This document shows, one piece after another, positions 34,920-43,692 of a stretch of 64,000 nt of DNA (position 1 is the stretch's first letter; the number at the start of each line of letters is the position of its first letter). The DNA lies in the NCBI GenBank assembly GCA_910586775.1, contig CAJUJN010000002.1, positions 1-64,000 of the forward strand, in the 5' to 3' direction. A model generated the notes under the pieces. That model did not search any database, had not been told where the DNA came from, and saw only the letters and a list, made by a program, of their open reading frames with translations. Source of the DNA: an uncultured Acetatifactor sp. (lineage in GTDB: Bacteria > Bacillota > Clostridia > Lachnospirales > Lachnospiraceae). Made by a program: the position numbers and the translations under genes.

Positions 34920-37064
34920 TTATACGCCTGTCTGCAAAATCAGCCTGTCATAAATCTCCGTCAGCACCTGAATCATCTTGGATGCCAGATTGTAACCATT
35001 CTGATATCTCACCAGGTTCACGGCTTCCTCGTCCTCGTCCACACCGGAGATGGATATCCTCTGTGTATCAATGGAATAAGCAATATCCGTATAACTCTTG
35101 TAAAATGTCTCAGCCCGTTTGCTGTTCAGCGCCACATCCGCAAGGACACACTGCAGGAATTCCGAAGCGGAACAGCCGCGGAAACTCAGCTTTCCCTTGT
35201 TGGTAGCCAGATCTTTCAATTCCTCAATCAGGTCATTCTGCTCCACACCGTCTGAATCGCTTTTCTTGTTTGCCAGACGGTCCGGATCATTCTCCAGGGT
35301 AGACGATACACTGACATTCTTGCCAGTCATCAGATAATAACTGTCGTTATCTGTCACATTCTTTCCTACCGATACTGTCAGCTGAGCGGCTTTCGCTATC
35401 TTATCATCCGTCATATTCAGACCGTACTGCGCATTTGCTTTCTTCAGCTTCGCAACCCTGTTCTCATAAGCAGTCCTGGATTCCTTATCATACCGGTAGT
35501 CACTGAGAGCCTGCACGCATATTTCCTGTGCTTTGGCCGGATCTACAGCAGGGTCTATCCCTTCCTGTTTGAGGATCTCATCCACCCTGGCAATATATTC
35601 GTCCTCAGTCTCATTGGCATAATCCTGGAAAGCATACTGCTTATCCTCGGTTGTCATATCCGCCGTAAAGAGATCAATGCCGGGCATATCGCCCGAATAT
35701 CCGCTTCTGAGGATATCATTGAACTTCTGAGAGAAAGTTCTCACCCATTCGTTAATCTGCATCATATAATAAGGCACGCCCTGATAGGAAATATTATTGC
35801 CGATGGTTGCCTCTTTTCCCACTCTGTCATTGGTCACCCTGGTATCGTTGAGTCCGCCGTCCTGTTTGGATGCCGACATGGTGAAGGTATAGGAATAGAC
35901 AGCCTCCCCGTTGTCATCGTAACTCACGCTGTAAGTCCAGGAGTCGTAATAGTATTCCCGGTTTCCCAGGGTAATGATTCCGCCCGAATCGGACAGGTTG
36001 CATTTATTTAAATCTGTCAGATAATGTCTTCCCACCTGCACGGTAACCGTGTCGTGCATAATCCCGTCCGCGTCTTCCTGCATCCCGATTTCTTTGATCT
36101 TTCCGGTAAAATACTCGTTGTTATTGCCGTCGCGCATTTCCACCAGGCCCTTCAGCGCACCTCCCATGGCTGCGTTATGCAGATGAAAACTGGACCCGTT
36201 CTTCCACTGTACATCGTACAGCCCGTCGATGTCTGTCTGGTTCACCTTCTGATCGGTGGTTCTTGCCACACATTCCAGTTCATTGTAGTCGTTCCCGTCC
36301 ACCAGAGTCTGCCCTCCGGCAATTTTCACGATAAAGCGTGTTCCTCCGGTATTCCTGTCCAAATTGTTCGGGTCACGTACTTCCGTCTCTATGGTTTCCA
36401 CATCCACAATCTCCGAGAGCTGGTCAAGGAGCAGCGTCCTCCTGTCCCGAAGTTCGTTAGCCTTCATATTGCCGCTAAGTTCAATGGTATTGATCTGCTT
36501 GTTCAGGGTAGCAATCTCGTCCGCCAGGGAATTGATCTCATCGATTTTGGCCTTGATCTCCTGGTTCACATCCTTTTGCAGCTTCTGCAGATTCCCCACC
36601 GCGCCGTTAAAATATTCCGCCAGCGCGCCGGCATATCCGATAAACTGCTCTTTTGTGGCCAGATCATCCGCGTTGTCCATCCATGCCTGAAGCCCTGTTA
36701 TCATCAGTTGGTCAAATACCGTCTTGAACCCGGCATTCTGTCCGTTGTCATCAAAATAGCTTTTCAGCTGCTCCATATAGTACTGCTTCTGGCCATACTC
36801 GCCTACCTTTGAATTGTTGACCCAGTATCTGGAATCATAGAATTCATTGCGAATCCGCTCAATGGTCAGCGTCTCCACACCCGCGCCGGCGCAGCCGTAG
36901 GTCTGGAAAACCCGGATGGCATTTGCGGCCTGCTGTGTCACCTGCTGGCGGCTGTAGCCTTCCGTCTGTACATTGGCAATGTTGTTGTTGGTTGTATTCA
37001 ATGCCGCATTGCTGGCAAGTAATCCTGTATATGCTATATTTAATCCGAAAAATTGTGAAGGCAT
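34920..37064 (-). CDS. flgK: Hook-associated protein FlgK, second tandem copy
   Basis: A 714-residue hook-associated protein 1. N-terminal FGLNIAYTGLLASNAALNTT, NNNIANVQTEGYSRQQV and C-terminal VRYQNGYNLASKMIQVLTEI are the conserved rod ends. The middle is long and variable. It follows another flgK of different length and sequence, so the two may form mixed or alternative junctions. ATG follows AGGAGGAAA. Confidence 0.92.
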   Translation of the reverse strand: MPSQFFGLNIAYTGLLASNAALNTTNNNIANVQTEGYSRQQVTQQAANAIRVFQTYGCAGAGVETLTIERIRNEFYDSRYWVNNSKVGEYGQKQYYMEQLKSYFDDNGQNAGFKTVFDQLMITGLQAWMDNADDLATKEQFIGYAGALAEYFNGAVGNLQKLQKDVNQEIKAKIDEINSLADEIATLNKQINTIELSGNMKANELRDRRTLLLDQLSEIVDVETIETEVRDPNNLDRNTGGTRFIVKIAGGQTLVDGNDYNELECVARTTDQKVNQTDIDGLYDVQWKNGSSFHLHNAAMGGALKGLVEMRDGNNNEYFTGKIKEIGMQEDADGIMHDTVTVQVGRHYLTDLNKCNLSDSGGIITLGNREYYYDSWTYSVSYDDNGEAVYSYTFTMSASKQDGGLNDTRVTNDRVGKEATIGNNISYQGVPYYMMQINEWVRTFSQKFNDILRSGYSGDMPGIDLFTADMTTEDKQYAFQDYANETEDEYIARVDEILKQEGIDPAVDPAKAQEICVQALSDYRYDKESRTAYENRVAKLKKANAQYGLNMTDDKIAKAAQLTVSVGKNVTDNDSYYLMTGKNVSVSSTLENDPDRLANKKSDSDGVEQNDLIEELKDLATNKGKLSFRGCSASEFLQCVLADVALNSKRAETFYKSYTDIAYSIDTQRISISGVDEDEEAVNLVRYQNGYNLASKMIQVLTEIYDRLILQTGV

Positions 37065-37237
37065 TGGCTTTCCTCCTGAATTTAGTTCCGCATCCGCCCT
37101 CCTCTGTACCCATCACAGTCGGAACCATTCCTGCCCCAGGTACAGGGCCGGTAATGCTTCATGCGCCATCAGGCACATTGTACTGCTCCGGGCAGATGCT
37201 GTTTTTAGTTACCGTCAGTCCGATCAGATTGGCCGTC

Positions 37238-39031
37238 TTATACGCCAAGCGTGCTCAGCAAATGCTCCAGCATCTCATCCAGCACGTTGATATAACGGCT
37301 GGATGCATTGTAAGCATTCTGAAACTTGATCATATTGGACAACTCCTCGTCAGAGGAAACGCCTGATACCTGTTCCCTTGCAGCGTAGACGGACTCTACC
37401 GTCCCCTCCTGGTTGGTATAAATGCTCCTGAAAGCATATCCGGAATTGGCAATCTGCGCCACCAGATCATCATAGTAGTCCACTAAAGAGGCTTTTTTCT
37501 TCACGTTGGGATTAAGAGAATACTCCTCTTCCATAAAAGCCGCTTTCAGGCTCTCTGCCGTCGCCTTATCCTCGGAACCGTCTTCCAGGCGAAAACCCAG
37601 CATGGAAGGCTTCTGCATCAGTTCATCGTCAACCTGAAGGTTCTGAATGCTGTAGAGTGTCTCCTGGGCGTCTCTGGGATTATCCAGATTTTCTTCGTTA
37701 TATACCCAGAATTCCACATCTTCCTGTCCGGTCACATTGCCGTTCTCGTCCTTCACGTCCACCTTGCCGGTCACTTTGCGGTAACCGTCAGAGGAGACCT
37801 TGGTGAACATCTGAACCGGGCTGCCGTCATCCTTGCGCATATATCCGCCTACATTGTTCTCGCAGTAATATTCGCCTTTCTTGACCAATATCGTACCGTC
37901 CGAAGCAAGCACATCCGCTTCCGCCTGCTTCACCCCGGCGGCCGTGGCCAGAATTTCATTCACCTTAGTAGCCACATTGTGAATCAGCTGGTCAAATTCC
38001 GCCTGGACATTCATGAGGATAGACTGTGACACATCGCCGTAGACCTTCTCATTGGCCACATCCGTGTAGTCGGCTCTGTGGTCCCCTCTTGCCAGCAGTA
38101 TGGCTTTCAGTCCGCCGATATCCGTATTCAGATTGGAGGAGATCTCTTTCTTTAAATTAAAAACCTCCGCCCCGTCGATGATGTATTCCCTGGTACCGTC
38201 GGCGCGGGTGCGGTAAGTGGCGTCCTGAATCCAGAACGGCGTGTAGAAGCCGGTATTTTCATCCACATCCAGCCCGATCTCGTAACATCTTTCTCCCTTT
38301 ACAAAATCCGTTCCCTCGACCTTTACCCACACATTCCCGCGTATATCCTCGCCAAAATCAATGTCCACCATCTGCGACAGTTCGTCCAGAAGCTGATCCC
38401 TGGCATCCCGCAGGTCGTTTGCGCTCTCAATGCCGCCGGTCTCGATGCCTCTGATGGCCTCATTCAATGCAAGGATCTTTTTCCCATACGCATTGATGGT
38501 ATCCACCTGGTCCTTCACCTGGGCATTCAGGTTGTCCTGATAGGCTTTTAAGCCCCCGTACACAGCCTGCGCCTTCTCCACAAATTCCACGGCGCTCTGA
38601 ACAAACAATCCCTGTGTCACCGCGCTTGTGGGATCCTTTGCCAATTCCTGGATAGATGTCCAGAAATCCGTCAGCGTCCCCTGAAAGGCCTCTCCGTTCA
38701 TCTCACCCAGCTGGTCCTCCACTTCCGTCATGACTTCGGAGGATACCTGATAAAACATACTGCGGCCGGACTCTCTGCGGTATGCTTTGTCAAGAAAATA
38801 ATCCCTGATATGTTTTACCCTGGAATAAGTGACACCAAGGCCGGTCTCCTGATTGGAAATCGCTTTGGCATTGACTGCAAGAGTCATGTAACTCCTGGTA
38901 GACTGCTGCACCTGCTGTCTCACATAGCCGGTGGTGTCCATGTTAGAAAGATTATGCGCTGTGGTGTTCAGCGCATTCTGACTGGTTTGTAATCCTGATG
39001 ATCCGACATATAAACTTCCCATTAACGGCAT
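37238..39031 (-). CDS. flgK: Hook-associated protein FlgK, first tandem copy
   Basis: A 597-residue hook-associated protein 1 at the hook-filament junction. N-terminal GSLYVGSSGLQTSQNALNTT, AHNLSNMDTTGYVRQQVQQS and C-terminal IKFQNAYNASSRYINVLDEM are typical. Residues of about 130-230 match the FlgK helical domain. ATG lies eight bases behind GAGG. It is the third gene of the operon led by flgM. Confidence 0.95.
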   Translation of the reverse strand: MPLMGSLYVGSSGLQTSQNALNTTAHNLSNMDTTGYVRQQVQQSTRSYMTLAVNAKAISNQETGLGVTYSRVKHIRDYFLDKAYRRESGRSMFYQVSSEVMTEVEDQLGEMNGEAFQGTLTDFWTSIQELAKDPTSAVTQGLFVQSAVEFVEKAQAVYGGLKAYQDNLNAQVKDQVDTINAYGKKILALNEAIRGIETGGIESANDLRDARDQLLDELSQMVDIDFGEDIRGNVWVKVEGTDFVKGERCYEIGLDVDENTGFYTPFWIQDATYRTRADGTREYIIDGAEVFNLKKEISSNLNTDIGGLKAILLARGDHRADYTDVANEKVYGDVSQSILMNVQAEFDQLIHNVATKVNEILATAAGVKQAEADVLASDGTILVKKGEYYCENNVGGYMRKDDGSPVQMFTKVSSDGYRKVTGKVDVKDENGNVTGQEDVEFWVYNEENLDNPRDAQETLYSIQNLQVDDELMQKPSMLGFRLEDGSEDKATAESLKAAFMEEEYSLNPNVKKKASLVDYYDDLVAQIANSGYAFRSIYTNQEGTVESVYAAREQVSGVSSDEELSNMIKFQNAYNASSRYINVLDEMLEHLLSTLGV

Positions 39032-39073
39032 AACATTTACCTCACGTTCTACAAGGATACAGTGCCCTGAAGG

Positions 39074-39592
39074 CTACTGTTTTGCGTCAAAATTCCCGCT
39101 GTCCACGCCCATCTGCGTGCCTGAGTTATAGGCGCTCCTGGTGTAATTCGCCGTCTCCGGCGCGGCTTTGGAAGCCTGCAGGATATTCATCTCGAATTCC
39201 ACCATCTCCAGCGCGTTTTCCAGCAGTTCTCTGTTCTGTTCGTTTATCCGGCGTAATTCCCGGACGCTGCTCTGCAATCTGTCATGCGCCTCGGCCAGCT
39301 TTGCCTGTTCCCCGGGGCGCGATGACATCAATTCGATCATCTTGGAGAGCTTTAATGTTTCAACATCCCTGTTTAATACGTTGGCAATGTCCGTGGTCAC
39401 TTCCATCCTTCTCTTATCCAGATGGTTGACCCTTCCTACCGCTTCCTGTTCATCATCCGTGATTTTCTGTAAATTCTCCAGATTTGCACTGGCAATCACC
39501 TGTGTCTTCTTCTGGGACAGCGCCAGAAGTTCATCATATGCATCGCATTCCTGACCCAACACCTCGATCAGGGTTTCCATTAAACTTGCCAC
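39074..39592 (-). CDS. flgN: FlgK/FlgL export chaperone FlgN
   Basis: A 172-residue helical protein of the FlgN family, which keeps hook-associated proteins unfolded for export. Visible: METLIEVLGQECDAYDELLA, KTQVIASANLENLQKITDDE and LRRINEQNRELLENALEMVE. The C-terminal tail is disordered. It lies between flgM and the flgK pair, the usual order in Firmicutes. Confidence 0.93.
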   Translation of the reverse strand: MASLMETLIEVLGQECDAYDELLALSQKKTQVIASANLENLQKITDDEQEAVGRVNHLDKRRMEVTTDIANVLNRDVETLKLSKMIELMSSRPGEQAKLAEAHDRLQSSVRELRRINEQNRELLENALEMVEFEMNILQASKAAPETANYTRSAYNSGTQMGVDSGNFDAKQ

Positions 39593-39600
39593 AGATGTCC

Positions 39601-39897
39601 TTACCTCGTTTCTTCGTATGCCGCATCCAGTTCAGACGCCTTCTGCATAAGCTTCTGAGCGAAAGATGCCGTATCTACCTGATAAGTACCATTCTGGACT
39701 TTTGCTTTGATCGGAGCGACCAGTTCTTCCCGGATATCGGGAGTTCCCGCAAGCGCCGCCTGCGCTGCGCCGATCTCCCTTCCAAAATTGCTGAACTGCA
39801 GCTGATCTGTCTGCGCCGCACCGCTCTTTTCGCGTACCTTGTTCACCTTTTTCGCCTGATACAGCTGATGAACCTGATTGTATGCTTCTATACGCAT
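39601..39897 (-). CDS. flgM: Anti-sigma-28 factor FlgM
   Basis: A 98-residue protein that binds and holds sigma-28 until hook completion. MRIEAYNQVHQLYQAKKVNK opens the disordered N-terminus. The sigma-binding helical end includes IREELVAPIKAKVQNGTYQV and SFAQKLMQKASELDAAYE. It is the first gene after a perfect sigma-28 promoter, which makes the negative loop explicit. Confidence 0.93.
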   Translation of the reverse strand: MRIEAYNQVHQLYQAKKVNKVREKSGAAQTDQLQFSNFGREIGAAQAALAGTPDIREELVAPIKAKVQNGTYQVDTASFAQKLMQKASELDAAYEETR

Positions 39898-39953
39898 TCC
39901 GCACTTCCTCCCTTCCCGAAATGGTTAACTCTCATCGTAATTGCTTATTTAAA

Positions 39954-39980
39954 TTATCGGCACCAGATTCAAATACTTTA
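39954..39980 (-). promoter_or_regulatory. Sigma-28 promoter of the flgM operon, perfect consensus
   Basis: Minus strand TAAA, 15 bases, GCCGATAA, matching the Gram-positive sigma-28 consensus at every position. It is about 57 bp before the flgM ATG and about 17 bp from the dispersed repeat at 39997. Confidence 0.9.
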
Positions 39981-39996
39981 GTGCTGCCGTAAAATT

Positions 39997-40098
39997 TATA
40001 CTGCGCACCGGTTAAATTTGCAGTACAACCCGGCTGCAGACCGCCGGCAAGGTATTTTCCCGGGGGCATCACTGTAAATCCCGGCGGTCTGCAGTATA
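39997..40098 (+). repeat. Full-length copy D of the TATACTGC dispersed repeat
   Basis: A 102-bp element with ends TATACTGC / GCAGTATA and the internal inverted repeat CTGCAGACCGCC / GGCGGTCTGCAG. The last 30 bp overlap the 3' end of thyX and supply its final codons and stop. Confidence 0.87.
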
Positions 40099-40764
40099 AA
40101 GCCGATATGGCTTACGTCCGCAGCTTTTTTTCTCGCTGCAGTAGCCTGATACCTCACATTTCGGCACAAAATACTGCTCTGTCAGAAATTTCCACTCCTC
40201 CGAATATTCCGCCAGCGCTTTGCAGATATCATTCATCAGGAGGCGGTACTCCCAGTATGCCCTGGAACAGAGCCGCTGATGAGACATCTCTATCAGATTG
40301 CGGACATTTCGCTTGTCCACAATTTTCGTGGACATGCCAAGGGGAAGGAGCATGGCGGCATCTTCCCGGGGAATTCCGCAATCGCTCTCCAGGCGGCTGC
40401 AGGCTTCGGCGATGGCAGACATGGTATCCCTGTAGATTTTCTCCGCCTCCGGATTTTCCGACACAGACGGCGGCGTTGTATAGGTGAAATTTTTGTAGTT
40501 GATATAGCGCGTGCTTGCCTGGAGTCTGGTGGGGGCACCGCCGATATGGGTGTACCATTCCCTGATGACCCGGGCGGAATAGCCGTCCAGGATCATCTCC
40601 ACATTGACATATTCCAGAACCCGGTGATGGCCGGATTTGATGCACTCCAGGCCGCGTTTATAATTCTTTTCTTTATTGTCTGTATCTGCTCCCCAGCATA
40701 CGCCTGCGCGTTCGCCCATCAGAGTGATGGGATTTTTGGGGGTTTCCTTCAATATTGTAATCAT
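40069..40764 (-). CDS. thyX: Flavin-dependent thymidylate synthase ThyX
   Basis: A 231-residue enzyme that makes dTMP from dUMP with FAD, NADPH and methylene-tetrahydrofolate. Typical segments: SGHHRVLEYVNVEMILDGYS, the substrate-site TRLQASTRYINY and GMSTKIVDKRNVRNLIEMSH, RLCSRAYWEYR. The start at 40764 is preceded by a purine-rich stretch; the frame stays open to 40797. The last ten residues (from LYTADRR) and the stop come from a dispersed repeat, so the natural C-terminus may have been replaced. Confidence 0.93.
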   Translation of the reverse strand: MITILKETPKNPITLMGERAGVCWGADTDNKEKNYKRGLECIKSGHHRVLEYVNVEMILDGYSARVIREWYTHIGGAPTRLQASTRYINYKNFTYTTPPSVSENPEAEKIYRDTMSAIAEACSRLESDCGIPREDAAMLLPLGMSTKIVDKRNVRNLIEMSHQRLCSRAYWEYRLLMNDICKALAEYSEEWKFLTEQYFVPKCEVSGYCSEKKSCGRKPYRLYTADRRDLQ

Positions 40765-40867
40765 CTGTCCGTTCCATTCCCTTCCCGTATCCCACATGGC
40801 CAGGCCTCAGCCTGACTGTGCGAACAATGATTTTAATCCGGAAATGTTTCCGCCCCTGAATAGAAAT

Positions 40868-40894
40868 AACAGTCCAGACGGCCGCTGAACTGTT
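40868..40894 (-). terminator. Weak terminator-like hairpin after the XRE gene
   Basis: AACAGT at 40868-40873 pairs with ACTGTT at 40889-40894, with inner CGGCCG symmetry. The minus strand continues ATTTCTATT. It lies between the regulator gene and thyX. Confidence 0.3.
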
Positions 40895-40927
40895 ACAGAA
40901 AATTTCCGGATATAAAGGCCATATAAT

Positions 40928-41299
40928 TTACAGAGATTCCCTGTCCTCTGCCAGTGCCTGCAGATACCCCTGAACACGGTTCCTGCTGCCCTTTTCCAGC
41001 TTCCGGTATTTTTCTATGAGAATATACTCTTCTGAGCCCCTGCGGACCATCAGATAGTCCGTTTCCGCCTCCGCGGCTGCGCCGTCCGCCTCCAGGCCGT
41101 CTCTGTCGTCAGCCAGCAGCTGCACAGGAGTCACCTGGAGCGCATCGCAGATTGCCATAATCTTGTCCGCCGCAGGATTGGTCTTCTTCCGCTTCCAATC
41201 GCTGATGGTGCTCTGGGCAATTCCGGTCTCCTCCGAGAACTGCTTCCGGCTTATGTTCTTTTTGTCCAGTAATTCGAAGATTTTTTCGCTGATTATCAT
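40928..41299 (-). CDS. XRE-family HTH transcriptional regulator
   Basis: A 123-residue DNA-binding protein. The Cro/CI helix-turn-helix covers residues of about 5-62: LLDKKNISRKQFSEETGIAQ, STISDWKRKKTNPAADKIMA and ALQVTPVQLLAD. An Ala/Glu linker and a helical tail (EKYRKLEKGSRNRVQGYLQA), probably for dimerisation, follow. ATG lies in an upstream region without a clear operator. It may regulate itself or its neighbours. Confidence 0.88.
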   Translation of the reverse strand: MIISEKIFELLDKKNISRKQFSEETGIAQSTISDWKRKKTNPAADKIMAICDALQVTPVQLLADDRDGLEADGAAAEAETDYLMVRRGSEEYILIEKYRKLEKGSRNRVQGYLQALAEDRESL

Positions 41300-41695
41300 T
41301 GTGTCCGCCTTTCTGTCGATGCATTATATATTAGTTACATTTTTCCGGCTTGTCCGCATGGAAAATCCTGGTTTCCGCTTCCCTGCGGGTTCCTGTAAAT
41401 TTATTCCGCAGTATTTCCCTGCCATACGGCTCATGACATAAGTATACTTGGTAAATCCATATATTTCAAGCAATTCTTGAAAACTGTTCCTTCCTGTGAT
41501 GAAACTCCCCTCTGCAGAGCTGCGGGGTATCAGCCCGAGATTCGCTTCGCTCGTCATTGGTTTGTTGCGCAGCAGAGCTGCGGGGAATTAGACCCGGAGA
41601 GATTAAAATGATGAAAATATCATGCGATTCTCTTCTCCGTACACCTTCCAGACATGAGATTTTGCCACCTGTTTCAGAAAAACACGCGGTCAAAA
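41300..41695. repeat. Intergenic region with an imperfect direct repeat
   Basis: About 395 bp lie between the XRE gene and the exporter gene end. A unit starting GCAGAGCTGCGGGG and ending in a CCCG-GAGA-like stretch occurs at 41514-41540 and 41572-41600. Minus-strand frames of 77 codons cross it but have no recognisable product. The repeats may be remnants of a mobile or regulatory element. Confidence 0.4.
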
Positions 41696-43465
41696 TCACT
41701 CAAACTGCGAAGCATACAGCTTATAGTAAAACCCTCTCCGCGCCATCAGGCTCTCATGGTCTCCCTGTTCTACTACATCCCCGTGGTCAACCACCAGAAT
41801 ATGGTCCGCATTCCGGATGGTGGAAAGGCGGTGGGCAATCACGAAACAGGTTTTGTCCTTCATCAGCTCACGCATGGCTTTCTGAATCCGCCGCTCCGTG
41901 CCGGTGTCCACATTGGAGGTCGCCTCGTCCAGAATCAGCATCCGGGCGTCATAGAGCATGGCGCGGGCTATGGTCAGCAGCTGCTTCTGGCCTTTGGAGA
42001 TATTCCCGCCGTCCTCGCTGATGACGGTTTCGTAGCCCTGGGGCAGGCGCATGATAAAGGAATGGATATGAGCGGCCCTGGCTGCCGCTACCACTTCTTC
42101 CCTGGAAGCGCCCTCTTTTCCGTAGGCAATATTCTCGAAAATCGTCCCCTTGAATACCCAGGTCTCCTGAAGCACCATGGCATAGGCCCCCCGCAGGCTC
42201 CGCCGGGTGTAATCCCGGTTATCCCTGCTCTCCACCAGGATTCTGCCTTCATCCACATCGTAAAAACGCATCAGCAGGTTAATGATGGTGGTCTTGCCTG
42301 CGCCGGTGGGACCGACGATAGCCACAAGCTTTCCCGCATCCGCTTTCAGGCTCAGATTATGGAGGATGGTTTTATTTTTCTCATATCCGAAGGAAACGTT
42401 CCGCAGTTCCACATTGCCCTTCACATCGGTCAGTTCCAGCGCCGCTTCCCTGTCCACCGTCTCCTCTTCCTCATCCAGCAGTCCGAAAACACGTTCCGCC
42501 GCTGCCAGCGCGGAATAGAGTTCATTGGTGATATTGGCAATCTCGTTAATCGGGCCGGAGAATTTGCGGGAATACAGGACAAAAGAGGAAATCTGCCCCA
42601 GGGAAATCCGTCCGCCCATATAGAGAAAGGAGCCGAATACCGCAATCAGGCTTAAGCCCAGGTTATTGATGGAATTCACTGTAGGCCCCATGGTGATTCC
42701 GTAATAATCCGCATCGTAGTAAGCATTGGCGGCAGCCGTATTCACCCTGTCAAAGTTCTCAGCCACTTTGGTTTCGTAAGCATACGCCATAATCGTCTTC
42801 TGCCCGGAAAACATTTCTTCCACAAAGCCGTTCATAATGCCGTAATTTTTGGAACGCTTCGCAAATCGGGGCTGCGTAATTCTGCGCATCTTTGTCACGT
42901 AAATAATGGCCGCGGGAATCGTCACCACTACCACTGCCGCCAGAGCAGACGAGATATAGAGCATCATTGCAAAAGAGCCTGCCACGGTGACCAGGCTGGT
43001 CAGAATCTGCACCACATCCGTTGCCAGGCAGGTACTGACTACATCTATGTCGTATGATACGCGGCTGATAATGTCTCCCGCCTGGTTCCTGTCAAAATAC
43101 CCCACCGGCATCCGCATCAGCTTGTCGAAGACATCTTTCCGCATCCCTTTTGCAATCCATTTGCTGACGTACATCATAATGATATTGATGGATATGGTGA
43201 GCAGGGACGACAGCACATAGAAGAGCAGCATCCTGCCGGCATAGTAAAAAACCCTGTCAAAATTTACCTTCCCCACGCCTGCTGCCGCCTCGTTGATGGC
43301 TGAGCCCGCCATGCCCGGCCCGAGAAGGGCAAGGATATTGCTGATAAAGCACAGGGCGAATACAAGTATGAGAATAAATTTATAATAGCCGATGTAATGC
43401 AGCAGGCGCTTGAATGTACCTTTTGTGTCTTTTGGCTTTTTGCGGATGGTGTCTCTGGATGCCAT
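41696..43465 (-). CDS. ABC exporter half-transporter, catalytic-site partner
   Basis: A 589-residue ABC exporter with six predicted membrane helices (about 25-320) and a nucleotide-binding domain. Walker A GPTGAGKTT, Walker B MLILDEATSNVD with the catalytic Glu, and the switch His in FVIAHRLS are intact. The signature is ISKGQKQ in place of LSGGQ. This fits the consensus-Glu half of a TM287/288-type heterodimer. The partner gene lies upstream on the same strand. Substrate is unknown; drugs, peptides and lipids are usual for the group. Confidence 0.9.
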   Translation of the reverse strand: MASRDTIRKKPKDTKGTFKRLLHYIGYYKFILILVFALCFISNILALLGPGMAGSAINEAAAGVGKVNFDRVFYYAGRMLLFYVLSSLLTISINIIMMYVSKWIAKGMRKDVFDKLMRMPVGYFDRNQAGDIISRVSYDIDVVSTCLATDVVQILTSLVTVAGSFAMMLYISSALAAVVVVTIPAAIIYVTKMRRITQPRFAKRSKNYGIMNGFVEEMFSGQKTIMAYAYETKVAENFDRVNTAAANAYYDADYYGITMGPTVNSINNLGLSLIAVFGSFLYMGGRISLGQISSFVLYSRKFSGPINEIANITNELYSALAAAERVFGLLDEEEETVDREAALELTDVKGNVELRNVSFGYEKNKTILHNLSLKADAGKLVAIVGPTGAGKTTIINLLMRFYDVDEGRILVESRDNRDYTRRSLRGAYAMVLQETWVFKGTIFENIAYGKEGASREEVVAAARAAHIHSFIMRLPQGYETVISEDGGNISKGQKQLLTIARAMLYDARMLILDEATSNVDTGTERRIQKAMRELMKDKTCFVIAHRLSTIRNADHILVVDHGDVVEQGDHESLMARRGFYYKLYASQFE

Positions 43466-43692
43466 ATTTGATTTCCTTTCTGCTCCGGCTTTGTCTCTCA
43501 GATATCACTGAATTGATACCCTCAGCCGGTTTATTTCCCGCAGGATGCTTCGCTCGCATCTTTCTTGACTTCGGATACTTTGCCTCTATCTGTATCCCGG
43601 TTTTACCGGAAATGAACCGCACCGGCGAAACAAAATCCGAAAAGCGCTGCTTCCACACGCTTCCGTGCAAACAGGTCCGGGCGCAAATTCAT

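Noticed and set aside
41654..42655. 333-codon plus-strand open frame
   Set aside because: It lies opposite the nucleotide-binding domain of the exporter gene, has no ribosome site and its translation matches nothing. The minus-strand frame has every ABC motif.
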